Below are positions 10,201-24,800 of a DNA stretch of 64,000 nucleotides, one piece after another. This DNA comes from Amaranthus tricolor. Its lineage: Eukaryota > Streptophyta > Magnoliopsida > Caryophyllales > Amaranthaceae. Location of the stretch: assembly GCF_026212465.1 (NCBI RefSeq), contig NC_080051.1, positions 1,761,001 to 1,825,000 of the forward strand. Direction: 5' to 3'. How positions within the stretch are numbered: the first letter of the stretch is position 1; every line of letters begins with the position of its first letter. The notes beneath the pieces are model-generated. The model was not told the origin of the DNA. It was given only the letters and a program-made list of their open reading frames with translations, and did not search any database. Position numbers and translations under genes: made by a program.

Positions 10201-13200
10201 AACAAGGATTAATGGTCAATGACGAATGAACGATGAAGAATGAACAAGGATCACTGATCAATGACGAATGTACGATGAAGAATGAACAAGGATCAATGAT
10301 CAATGAAGAATGAACGATGAAGAATGAACAAGGAGTAATGGTCAATGATGAATGAACGATGAAGAATGAACAAGGATCAATGATCAATGACGAATGAACG
10401 ATGAAGAATGAACAAGGATAAATGATCAATGAAGAATGAACGATGAAGAATGAACAAGGATCAATGATCAATGAAGAATGAACGATGAAGAATGAACAAG
10501 GAACAATGATCAATGAAGAATGAACGATGAAGAATGAACAAGGATTAATGGTCAATGACGAATGAACGATGAAGAATGGACAAGGATCAATGCTCAATGA
10601 AGAATGAACGATGAAGAATGAACAAGGATCAATGATCAATGAAGAATGAACGATGAAGAATGAACAAGGATTAATGGTCAATGACGAATGAACAATGAAG
10701 AATGAACAAGGATCAATGATCAATGAAGAATGAACGATGAAGAATGAACATGGATTAATGGTCAATGACGAATGAACGATGAAGAATGAACAAGGATCAA
10801 TGATAAATGAAGAATGAACGATGAAGAATGAACAAGGATCAATGATAAATGAAGAATGAACGACGAAGAATGAACAAGGATTAATGGTCAATGACGAATG
10901 AACGATGAAGAATGAACAAGGATCAATGATCAATGACGAATGAACGATGAAGAATGAACAAGGATCAATGATCAATGCAGAATGAACGATGAAGAATGAA
11001 CAAGGAGTAATGGTCAATGACGAATGAACGATGAAGAATGAACAAGGATCAATGATCAATGACGAATGAACGATGAAGAATTAACAAGGATCAATGATCA
11101 ATGAAGAATGAACGATGAAGAATGAACAAGAATCAATGATCAATGAAGAATGAACGATGAAGAATGAACAAGGATTAACGGTCAATGAAGAATGAACGAT
11201 GAAGAATGAACAAGGATTAATGGTCAATAACGAATGAACGATGAAGAATGAACAAGGATCAATGATCAATGACGAATGAACGATGAAGAATGAACAAGGA
11301 TCAATGATCAATGAAGAATGAACAAGGATCAATGATCAATGACGAATGAACGATGAAGAATGAACAAGAATAAATGATCAATGAAGAATGAACAAGGATC
11401 AATGATCAAAGAAGAATGAACGATGAAGAATGAACAAGGAACAATGATCAATGACGAATGAACGATGAAGAATGAACAAGGATCAATGATCAATGAAGAA
11501 TGAACGATGAAGAATGAACAAGGATCAATTCTCAATGAAGAATGAACGATGAAGAATGAACAAGGATCAATGATCAATGAACAATGAACGATGAAGAATG
11601 AACAAGGATTAATGGTCAATGACGAATGAACGATGAAGAATGAACAAGGATCAATGATCAATGAAGAATGAACGATGAAGAATGAACAAGGATTAATGGT
11701 CAATGACGAATGAACGATGAAGAATGAACAAGGATCAATGATAAATGAAGAATGAACGATGAAGAATGAACAAGGATCAATGATCAATGAAGAATGAACG
11801 ACGAAGAATGAATAAGGATTAATGGTCAATGACGAATGAACGATGAAGAATGAACAAGGATCAATGATCAATGACGAATGAACGATGAAGAATGAACAAG
11901 GATCAATGATCAATGAAGAATGAACGATGAAGAATGAACAAGGATCAATGATCAATGAAGAATGAACGATGAAGAATGAACAAGGAACAATGATCAATGA
12001 AGAATGAACGATGAAGAATGAAAAAGGATTAATGGTCAATGACGAATGAACGATGAAGAATGGACAAGGATCAATGCTCAATGAAGAATGAACGATGAAG
12101 AATGAACAAGGATTAATGGTCAATGACGAATGAACGATGAAGAATGAACACGGATCAATGATAAATGAAGAATGAACGATGAAGAATGAACAAGGATCAA
12201 TGATCAATGAAGAATGAACGACGAAGAATGAACAAGGATTAATGGTCAATGACGAATGAACGATGAAGAATGAACAAGGATCAATGATCAATGAAGAATG
12301 AACAAGGATTAATGGTCAATGACAAATGAACGATGAAGAATGAACAAGGATCAATGATCAAAGAAGAATGAACGATGAAGAATGAACAAGGATCAATGAT
12401 CAATGAAGAATGAACGATGAAGAATGAACAAGGATCAATGATCAATGAAGAATGAACGATGAAGAATGAACAAGGATCAATGATCAATGAAGAATGAACG
12501 ATGAAGAATGAACAAGGATCAATTCTCAATGAAGAATGAACGATGAAGAATGAACAAGGATTAATGGTCAATGACGAATGAACGATGAAGAATGAACAAG
12601 GATCAATGATCAATGAAGAATGAACGATGAAGAATGAACAAGGATCAATGATCATTGAAGAATGAACGATGAAGAATGAACAAGTATCAATTCTCAATGA
12701 ATAATGAACGATGAAGAATGAACAAGGAACAATGATCAATAAAGAATGAACGATGAAGAATGAACAAGTATTAATGGTCAATGACGAATGAACGATGAAG
12801 AATGAACAAGGATCAATGATCAATGAAGAATGAACGATGAAGAATGAACAAGGAACAATGATCAATGAAGAATGAACGATGAAGAATGAACAAGGATTAA
12901 TGGTCAATGACGAATGAACGTTGAAGAATGAACAAGGATCAATGCTCAATGAAGAATGAACGATGAAGAATGAACAAGGATCAATGATCAATGAAGAATG
13001 AACGATGAAGAATGAACAAGGATTAATGGTCAATGACGAATGAACGATGAAGAATGAACAAGGATCAATGATCAATGAAGAATGAACGATGAAGAATGAA
13101 CAAGGATTAATGGTCAATGACGAATGAACGATGAAGAATGAACAAGGATCAATGATAAATGAAGAATGAACGATGAAGAATGAACAAGGATCAATGATCA

Positions 13201-16200
13201 ATGAAGAATGAACGACGAAGAATGAACAAGGATTAATGGTCAATGACGAATGAACGATGAAGAATGAACAAGGATCAATGATCAATGACGAATGAACGAT
13301 GAAGAATGAACAAGGATCAATGATCAATGAAGAATGAACGATGAAGAATGAACAAGGAGTAATGGTCAATGACGAATGAACGATGAAGAATGAACAAGGA
13401 TCAATGATCAATGACGAATGAACGATGAAGAATTAACAAGGATCAATGATCAATGAAGAATGAACGATGAAGAATGAACAAGGAGTAATGGTCAATGATG
13501 AATGAACGATGAAGAATGAACAAGGATCAATGATCAATGACGAATGAACGATGAAGAATGAACAAGGATCAATGATCAATGAAGAATGAACGATGAAGAA
13601 TGAACAAGGATCAATGATCAATGAAGAATGAACGATGAAGAATGAATAAGGAACAATGATCAATGAAGAATGAACGATGAAGAATGAACAAGGATTAATG
13701 GTCAATGACGAATGAACGATGAAGAATGAACAACGATCAATGCTCAATGAAGAATGAACGATGAAGAATGAACAAGGATCAATGATCAATGAAGAATGAA
13801 CGATGAAGAATGAACAAGGATTAATGGTCAATGACGAATGAACGATGAAGAATGAACAAGGATCAATGATCAATGAAGAATGAACGATGAAGAATGAACA
13901 AGGATTAATGGTCAATGACGAATGAACGATGAAGAATGAACAAGGATCAATGATAAATGAAGAATGAACGATGAAGAATGAACAAGGATCAATGATCAAT
14001 GAAGAATGAACGACGAAGAATGAACAAGGATTAATGGTCAATGACGAATGAACGATGAAGAATGAACAAGGATCAATGATCAATGACGAATGAACGATGA
14101 AGAATGAACAAGGATCAATGATCAATGAAGAATGAACGATGAAGAATGAACAAGGAGTAATGGTCAATGACGAATGAACGATGAAGAATGAACAAGGATC
14201 AATGATCAATGACAAATGAACGATGAAGAATTAACAAGGATCAATGATCAATGAAGAATGAACGATGAAGAATGAACAAGGAGTAATGGTCAATGATGAA
14301 TGAACGATGAAGAATGAACAAGGATCAATGATCAATGACGAATGAACGATGAAGAATGAACAAGGATCAATGATCAATGAAGAATGAACGATGAAGAATG
14401 AACAAGGATCAATGATCAATGAAGAATGAACGATGAAGAATGAATAAGGAACAATGATCAATGAAGAATGAACGATGAAGAATGAACAAGGATTAATGGT
14501 CAATGACGAATGAACGATGAAGAATGAACAAGGATCAATGCTCAATGAAGAATGAACGATGAAGAATGAACAAGGATCAATGATCAATGAAGAATGAACG
14601 ATGAAGAATGAACAAGGATTAATGGTCAATGACGAATGAACGATGAAGAATGAACAAGGATCAATGATCAATGAAGAATGAACGATGAAGAATGAACAAG
14701 GATTAATGGTCAATGACGAATGAACGATGAAGAATGAACAAGGATCAATGATAAATGAAGAATGAACGATGAAGAATGAACAAGGATCAATGATCAATGA
14801 AGAATGAACGACGAAGAATGAATAAGGATTAATGGTCAATGACGAATGAACGATGAAGAATGAACAAGGATCAATGATCAATGACGAATGAACGATGAAG
14901 AATGAACAAGGATCAATGATCAATGAAGAATGAACGATGAAGAATGAACAAGGATCAATGATCAATGAAGAATGAACGATGAAGAATGAACAAGGAACAA
15001 TGATCAATGAAGAATGAACGATGAAGAATGAACAAGGATTAATGGTCAATGACGAATGAACGATGAAGAATGGACAAGGATCAATGCTCAATGAAGAATG
15101 AACGATGAAGAATGAACAAGGATTAATGGTCAATGACGAATGAACGATGAAGAATGAACAAGGATCAATGATAAATGAAGAATGAACGATGAAGAATGAA
15201 CAAGGATCAATGATCAATGAAGAATGAACGACGAAGAATGAACAAGGATTAATGGTCAATGACGAATGAACGATGAAGAATGAACAAGGATCAATGATCA
15301 ATGAAGAATGAACAAGGATCAATGATCAATGAAGAATGAACGATGAAGAATGAACAAGGATTAATGGTCAATGACGAATGAACGATGAAGAATGAACAAG
15401 GATCAATGATCAATGACGAATGAACGATGAAGAATGAACAAGGATCAATGATCAATGAAGAATGAACAAGGATCAATGATCAATGACGAATGAACGATGA
15501 TGAATGAACAAGAATCAATGATCAATGAAGAATGAACAAGGATCAATGATCAAAGAAGAATGAACGATGAAGAATGAACAAGGAACAATGGTCAATGACG
15601 AATGAACGATGAAGAATGAACAAGGATCAATGATCAAGGAAGAATGAACGATGAAGAATGAACAAGGATCAATTCTCAATGAAGAATGAACGATGAAGAA
15701 TGAACAAGGAACAATGATCAATGAAGAATGAACGATGAAGAATGAACAAGGATTAATGGTCAATGACGAATGAACGATGAAGAATGAACAAGGATCAATG
15801 ATCAATGAAGAATGAACGATGAAGAATGAACAAGGATCAATGATCAATGAAGAATGAACGACGAAGAATGAACAAGGATTAATAGTCAATGACGAATGAA
15901 CGATGAAGAATGAACAAGGATCACTGATCAATGACGAATGTACGATGAAGAATGAACAAGGATCAATGATCAATGAAGAATGAACGATGAAGAATGAACA
16001 AGGAGTAATGGTCAATGATGAATGAACGATGAAGAATGAACAAGGATCAATGATCAATGACGAATGAACGATGAAGAATGAACAAGGATAAATGATCAAT
16101 GAAGAATGAACGATGAAGAATGAACAAGGATCAATGATCAATGAAGAATGAACGATGAAGAATGAACAAGGAACAATGATCAATGAAGAATGAACGATGA

Positions 16201-17978
16201 AGAATGAACAAGGATTAATGGTCAATGACGAATGAACGATGAAGAATGGACAAGGATCAATGCTCAATGAAGAATGAACGATGAAGAATGAACAAGGATC
16301 AATGATCAATGAAGAATGAACGATGAAGAATGAACAAGGATTAATGGTCAATGACGAATGAACAATGAAGAATGAACAAGGATCAATGATCAATGAAGAA
16401 TGAACGATGAAGAATGAACATGGATTAATGGTCAATGACGAATGAACGATGAAGAATGAACAAGGATCAATGATAAATGAAGAATGAACGATGAAGAATG
16501 AACAAGGATCAATGATAAATGAAGAATGAACGACAAAGAATGAACAAGGATTAATGGTCAATGACGAATGAACGATGAAGAATGAACAAGGATCAATGAT
16601 CAATGACGAATGAACGATGAAGAATGAACAAGGATCAATGATCAATGCAGAATGAACGATGAAGAATGAACAAGGAGTAATGGTCAATGACGAATGAACG
16701 ATGAAGAATGAACAAGGATCAATGATCAATGACGAATGAACGATGAAGAATTAACAAGGATCAATGATCAATAAAGAATGAACGATGAAGAATGAACAAG
16801 AATCAATGATCAATGAAGAATGAACGATGAAGAATGAACAAGGATTAACGGTCAATGAAGAATGAACGATGAAGAATGAACAAGGATTAATGGTCAATAA
16901 CGAATGAACGATGAAGAATGAACAAGGATCAATGATCAATGACGAATGAACGATGAAGAATGAACAAGGATCAATGATCAATGAAGAATGAACAAGGATC
17001 AATGATCAATGACGAATGAACGATGAAGAATGAACAAGAATCAATGATCAATGAAGAATGAACAAGGATCAATGATCAAAGAAGAATGAACGATGAAGAA
17101 TGAACAAGGAACAATGATCAATGACGAATGAACGATGAAGAATGAACAAGGATCAATGATCAATGAAGAATGAACGATGAAGAATGAACAAGGATCAATT
17201 CTCAATGAAGAATGAACGATGAAGAATGAACAAGGATCAATGATCAATGAAGAATGAACGATGAAGAATGAACAAGGATTAATGGTCAATGACGAATGAA
17301 CGATGAAGAATGAACAAGGATCAATGATCAATGAAGAATGAACGATGAAGAATGAACAAGGATTAATGGTCAATGACGAATGAACGATGAAGAATGAACA
17401 AGGATCAATGATAAATGAAGAATGAACGATGAAGAATGAACAAGGATCAATGATCAATGAAGAATGAACGACGAAGAATGAATAAGGATTAATGGTCAAT
17501 GACGAATGAACGATGAAGAATGAACAAGGATCAATGATCAATGACGAATGAACGATGAAGAATGAACAAGGATCAATGGTCAATGACGAATGAACGACGA
17601 AGAATGAACAAGGATCAATGATCAATGAAGAATGAACGATGAAGAATGAACAAGGAACAATGATCAATGAAGAATGAACGATGAAGAATGAACAAGGATT
17701 AATGGTCAATGACGAATGAACGATGAAGAATGGACAAGGATCAATGCTCAATGAAGAATGAACGATGAAGAATGAACAAGGACTAATGGTCAATGACGAA
17801 TGAACGATGAAGAATGAACACGGATCAATGATAAATGAAGAATGAACGATGAAGAATGAACAAGGATCAATGATCAATGAAGAATGAACGACGAAGAATG
17901 GACAAGGATTAATGGTCAATGACGAATGAACGATGAAGAATGAACAAGGATCAATGATCAATGAAGAATGAACAAGGA
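6311..17978 (+). repeat. ~6 kb tandem block duplication with an internal indel
   Basis: The block 6,311-12,302 is followed at once by a second copy, 12,303 to about 17,978. The first part (to about 8,160) matches at an offset of 5,992; from about 8,560 the offset is 5,670. The second copy is therefore 322 bp shorter, and the extra stretch in copy 1 contains the alternative 28-bp unit. Shared markers include GAATTAACAAGG (7,439/13,431), AACATGGATTAATGG (10,749/16,419), AACAAGAATCAATG (9,841/15,511) and AACACGGATC (12,150/17,820). Boundaries are by eye. Confidence 0.88.
8201..8228 (+). repeat. Alternative 28-bp unit (heptamers H2-H3 missing)
   Basis: Here CAAGGAT is followed directly by GAATGAA CGATGAA GAATGAA. 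The missing 14 bp are H2-H3 rather than H5-H6, so this is an independent two-heptamer deletion. It is the only example I found. It lies in the stretch of the ~6 kb block that has no counterpart in that block's second copy. Confidence 0.85.
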
Positions 17979-19012
17979 TCAATGATCAATGAAGAATGAA
18001 CGATGAAGAATGAACAAGGATTAATGGTCAATGACGAATGAACGATGAAGAATGAACAAGGAACAATGATCAATGACGAATGAACGATGAAGAATGAACA
18101 AGGATCAATGATCAATGAAGAATGAACGATGAAGAATGAACAAGGATCAATTCTCAATGAAGAATGAACGATGAAGAATGAACAAGGATCAATGATCAAT
18201 GAAGAATGAACGATGAAGAATGAACAAGGATTAATGGTCAATGACGAATGAACGATGAAGAATGAACAAGGATCAATGATCAATGAAGAATGAACGATGA
18301 AGAATGAACAAGGATTAATGGTCAATGACGAATGAACGATGAAGAATGAACAAGGATCAATGATAAATGAAGAATGAACGATGAAGAATGAACAAGGATC
18401 AATGATCAATGAAGAATGAACGACGAAGAATGAATAAGGATTAATGGTCAATGACGAATGAACGATGAAGAATGAACAAGGATCAATGATCAATGACGAA
18501 TGAACGATGAAGAATGAACAAGGATCAATGATCAATGAAGAATGAACGATGAAGAATGAACAAGGATCAATGATCAATGAAGAATGAACGATGAAGAATG
18601 AACAAGGAACAATGATCAATGAAGAATGAACGATGAAGAATGAACAAGGATTAATGGTCAATGACGAATGAACGATGAAGAATGGACAAGGATCAATGCT
18701 CAATGAAGAATGAACGATGAAGAATGAACAAGGACTAATGGTCAATGACGAATGAACGATGAAGAATGAACACGGATCAATGATAAATGAAGAATGAACG
18801 ATGAAGAATGAACAAGGATCAATGATCAATGAAGAATGAACGACGAAGAATGAACAAGGATTAATGGTCAATGACGAATGAACGATGAAGAATGAACAAG
18901 AATCAATGATCAATGAAGAATGAACAAGGATCAATGATCAATGAAGAATGAACGATGAAGAATGAACAAGGATTAATGGTCAATGACGAATGAACGATGA
19001 AGAATGAACAAG
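17109..19012 (+). repeat. 952-bp tandem duplication
   Basis: 17,109-18,060 and 18,061-19,012 are two adjacent copies (22 units of 42 bp plus one of 28 bp). Markers at a constant offset include GGACTAATGG (17,780/18,732) and CACGGATC (17,820/18,772). A few substitutions separate them, for example near 17,574 and 17,890. The left copy also belongs to the ~6 kb block, so this event postdates that duplication or overlapped its right edge. Confidence 0.88.
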
Positions 19013-19687
19013 GATCAATGATCAATGACGAATGAACGATGAAGAATGAACAAGGATCAATGATCAATGAAGAATGAACAAGGATCAATGATCAATGACG
19101 AATGAACGATGATGAATGAACAAGAATCAATGATCAATGAAGAATGAACAAGGATCAATGATCAAAGAAGAATGAACGATGAAGAATGAACAAGGAACAA
19201 TGATCAATGACGAATGAACGATGAAGAATGAACAAGGATCAATGATCAATGAAGAATGAACGATGAAGAATGAACAAGGATCAATTCTCAATGAAGAATG
19301 AACGATGAAGAATGAACAAGGAACAATGATCAATGAAGAATGAACGATGAAGAATGAACAAGGATTAATGGTCAATGACGAATGAACGATGAAGAATGAA
19401 CAAGGATCAATGATCAATGAAGAATGAACGATGAAGAATGAACAAGGATCAATGATCAATGAAGAATGAACGACGAAGAATGAACAAGGATTAATGGTCA
19501 ATGACGAATGAACGATGAAGAATGAACAAGGATCAATGATCAATGACGAATGAACGATGAAGAATGAACAAGGATCAATGATCAATGAAGAATGAACGAT
19601 GAAGAATGAACAAGGAGTAATGGTCAATGATGAATGAACGATGAAGAATGAACAAGGATCAATGATCAATGACGAATGAACGATGAA

Positions 19688-21419
19688 GAATGAACAAGGA
19701 TCAATGATCAATGAAGAATGAACGATGAAGAATGAACAAGGATCAATGATCAATGAAGAATGAACGATGAAGAATGAACAAGGAACAATGATCAATGAAG
19801 AATGAACGATGAAGAATGAACAAGGATTAATGGTCAATGACGAATGAACGATGAAGAATGGACAAGGATCAATGCTCAATGAAGAATGAACGATGAAGAA
19901 TGAACAAGGATCAATGATCAATGAAGAATGAACGATGAAGAATGAACAAGGATTAATGGTCAATGACGAATGAACAATGAAGAATGAACAAGGATCAATG
20001 ATCAATGAAGAATGAACGATGAAGAATGAACATGGATTAATGGTCAATGACGAATGAACGATGAAGAATGAACAAGGATCAATGATAAATGAAGAATGAA
20101 CGATGAAGAATGAACAAGGATCAATGATCAATGAAGAATGAACGACGAAGAATGAACAAGGATTAATGGTCAATGACGAATGAACGATGAAGAATGAACA
20201 AGGATCAATGACCAATGACGAATGAACGATGAAGAATGAACAAGGATCAATGATCAATGAAGAATGAACGATGAAGAATGAACAAGAATCAATGATCAAT
20301 GAAGAATGAACGATGAAGAATGAACAAGGATTAACGGTCAATGAAGAATGAACGATGAAGAATAAACAAGGATTAATGGTCAATAACGAATGAACGATGA
20401 AGAATGAACAAGGATCAATGATCAATGACGAATGAACGATGAAGAATGAACAAGGATCAATGATCAATGAAGAATGAACAAGGATCAATGATCAATGACG
20501 AATGAACGATGAAGAATGAACAAGAATCAATGATCAATGAAGAATGAACAAGGATCAATGATCAATGAAGAATGAACGATGAAGAATGAACAAGGATCAA
20601 TGATCAATGAAGAATGAACGATGAAGAATGAACAAGGAACAATGATCAATGAAGAATGAACGATGAAGAATGAACAAGGATTAATGGTCAATGACGAATG
20701 AACGATGAAGAATGGACAAGGATCAATGCTCAATGAAGAATGAACGATGAAGAATGAACAAGGATCAATGATCAATGAAGAATGAACGATGAAGAATGAA
20801 CAAGGATTAATGGTCAATGACGAATGAACAATGAAGAATGAACAAGGATCAATGATCAATGAAGAATGAACGATGAAGAATGAACATGGATTAATGGTCA
20901 ATGACAAATGAACGATGAAGAATGAACAAGGATCAATGATAAATGAAGAATGAACGATGAAGAATGAACAAGGATCAATGATCAATGAAGAATGAACGAC
21001 GAAGAATGAACAACGATTAATGGTCAATGACGAATGAACGATGAAGAATGAACAAGGATCAATGACCAATGACGAATGAACGATGAAGAATGAACAAGGA
21101 TCAATGATCAATGAAGAATGAACGATGAAGAATGAACAAGAATCAATGATCAATGAAGAATGAACGATGAAGAATGAACAAGGATTAACGGTCAATGAAG
21201 AATGAACGATGAAGAATAAACAAGGATTAATGGTCAATAACGAATGAACGATGAAGAATGAACAAGGATCAATGATCAATGACGAATGAACGATGAAGAA
21301 TGAACAAGGATCAATGATCAATGAAGAATGAACAAGGATCAATGATCAATGACGAATGAACGATGAAGAATGAACAAGAATCAATGATCAATGAAGAATG
21401 AACAAGGATCAATGATCAA
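19688..21419 (+). repeat. 854-bp tandem duplication
   Basis: About 19,688-20,541 and 20,542-21,419 match at an offset of 854 bp (19 units of 42 bp plus two of 28 bp). Shared rare markers are GGACAAGGATCAATGCTC (19,861/20,715), CATGGATTAATGG (20,031/20,885) and GATCAATGACCAATGACG (about 20,203/21,057). The right copy has GACAAATG and CAACGATTAATGG substitutions of its own. Confidence 0.88.
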
Positions 21420-21829
21420 AGAAGAATGAACGATGAAGAATGAACAAGGAACAATGATCAATGACGAATGAACGATGAAGAATGAACAAGGATCAATGAT
21501 CAATGAAGAATGAACGATGAAGAATGAACAAGGATCAATTCTCAATGAAGAATGAACGATGAAGAATGAACAAGGAACAATGATCAATGAAGAATGAACG
21601 ATGAAGAATGAACAAGGATTAATGGTCAATGACGAATGAACGATGAAGAATGAACAAGGATCAATGATCAATGAAGAATGAACGACGAAGAATGAACAAG
21701 GATTAATGGTCAATGACGAATGAACGATGAAGAATGAACAAGGATCAATGATCAATGACGAATGAACGATGAAGAATGAACAAGGATCAATGATCAATGA
21801 AGAATGAACGATGAAGAATGAACAAGGAG

Positions 21830-24800
21830 TAATGGTCAATGACGAATGAACGATGAAGAATGAACAAGGATCAATGATCAATGACGAATGAACGATGAAG
21901 AATGAACAAGGATCAATGATCAATGAAGAATGAACGATGAAGAACGAACAAGGATCAATGATCAATGAAGAATGAACGATGAAGAATGAACAAGGAACAA
22001 TGATCAATGAAGAATGAACGATGAAGAATGAACAAGGATTAATGGTCAATGACGAATGAACGATGAAGAATGAACAAGGATCAATGATCAATGACGAATG
22101 AACGATGAAAATGAACAAGGATCAATGATCAATGACGAATGAACGATGAAGAATGAACAAGGATCAATGATCAATGAAGAATGAACAAGGATCAATGATC
22201 AAAGAAGAATGAACGATGAAGAATGAACAAGGATCAATGATCAATGAATAATGAACGATGAAGAATGAACAAGGAGTAATGGTCAATTACGAATGAACGA
22301 TGAAGAATGAACAAGGATCAATGATCAATGACGAATGAACGATGAAGAATGAACAAGGATCAATGATCAATGAAGAATGAACAAGGATCAATGATCAATG
22401 ACGAATGAACGATGAAGAATGAACAAGAATCAATGATCAATGAAGAATGAACAAGGATCAATGATCAAAGAAGAATGAACGATGAAGAATGAACAAGGAT
22501 CAATGATCAATGAAGAATGAACGATGAAGAATGAACAAGGATTAATGGTCAATGACGAATGAACGATGAAGAATGAACAAGGATCAATGATCAATGAAGA
22601 ATGAACGATGAAGAATGAACAAGGATTAATGGTCAATGACGAATGAACGATGAAGATTGAACAAGGATCAATGATCAATGACGAATGAACGATGAAGAAT
22701 GAACAAGGATCAATGATCAATGACGAATGAACGATGAAGAATGAACAAGGATCAATGATCAATGAAGAATGAACAAGGATCAATGATCAAAGAAGAATGA
22801 ACGATGAAGAATGAACAAGGATCAATGATCAATGAAGAATGAACGATGAAGAATGAACAAGGATTAATGGTCAATGACGAATGAACGATGAATAATAAAC
22901 AAGGATCAATGATCAATGAAGAATGAACGATGAAGAATGAACAAGGATTAATGGTCAATGACGAATGAACGATGAAGAATGAACAAGGATCAATGATCAA
23001 TGAAGAATGAACGATGAAGAATGAACAAGGATCAATGATCAATGAAGAATGAACGACGAAGAATGAACAAGGATTAATGGTCAATGACGAATGAACAATG
23101 AACAATGAACAAGGATCAATGATCAATGACGAATGAACGATGAAGAATGAACAAGGATCAATGATCAATGAAGAATGAACGATGAAGAATGAACAAGGAG
23201 TAATGGTCAATGACGAATGAACGATGAAAAATGAACAAGGATCAATGATCAATGACGAATGAACGATGAAGAATGAACAAGGATCAATGATCAATGACGA
23301 ATGAACGATGAAGAATTAACAAGGATCAATGATCAATGAAGAATGAACAAGGATCAATGATCAAAGAAGAATGAACGATGAAGAATGAACAAGGATCAAT
23401 GATCAATGAAGAATGAACGATGAAGAATGAACAAGGATCAATTCTAAATGAAGAATGAACGATGAAGAATGAACAAGGAACAATGATCAATGAAGAATGA
23501 ACAATGAAGAATGAACAAGGATTAATGGTCAATGACGAATGAACGATGAAGAATGAACAAGGATCAATGATCAATGAAGAATGAACGATGAAGAATGAAC
23601 AAGGATTAATGGTCAATGACGAATGAACGATGAAGAATGAACAAGGATCAATGATCAATGAAGAATGAACGATGAAGAATGAACAAGGATTAATGGTCAA
23701 TGACGAATGAACGATGAAGAATGAACAAGGATCAATGATCAATGACGAATGAACGATGAAGAATGAACAAGGATCAATGATCAATGACGAATGAAAGATG
23801 AAGAATGAACAAGGATCAATGATCAGTGAAGAATGAACGATGAAGAATGAACAAGGATCAATGATCAATGAAGAATGAACAAGGATCAATGATCAATGAC
23901 GAATGAACGATGAAGAATGAACAAGGATCAATGATCAATGAAGAATGAACAAGGATCAATGATCAAAGAAGAATGAACGATGAAGAATGAACAAGGATCA
24001 ATGATCAATGAAGAATGAACGATGAAGAATGAACAAGGATTAATGGTCAATGACGAATGAACGATGAAGAATGAACAAGGATCAATGATCAATGAAGAAT
24101 GAACGATGAAGAATGAACAAGGATTAATGGTCAATGACGAATGAACGATGAAGAATGAACAAGGATCAATGATCAATGACGAATGAACGATGAAGAATGA
24201 ACAAGGATCAATGATCAATGAAGAATGAACGATGAAGAATGAACAAGGATTAATGGTCAATGACGAATGAACAATGAAGAATGAACAAGGATCAATGATC
24301 AATGACGAATGAACGATGAAGAATGAACAAGGATCAATGATCAATGAAGAATGAACGATGAAGAATGAACAAGGAGTAATGGTCAATGACGAATGAACGA
24401 TGAAGAATGAACAAGGATCAATGATCAATGACGAATGAACGATGAAGAATGAACAAGGATCAATGATCAATGACGAATGAACGATGAAGAATTAACAAGG
24501 ATCAATGATCAATGAAGAATGAACAAGGATCAATGATCAAAGAAGAATGAACGATGAAGAATGAACAAGGATCAATGATCAAAGAAGAATGAACGATGAA
24601 GAATGAACAAGGATCAATGATCAATGAAGAATGAACGACGAAGAATGAACAAGGATTAATGGTCAATGACGAATGAACAATGAACAATGAACAAGGATCA
24701 ATGATCAATGACGAATGAACGATGAAGAATGAACAAGGATCCATGATCAATGAAGAATGAACGATGAAGAATGAACAAGGAGTAATGGTCAATGACGAAT

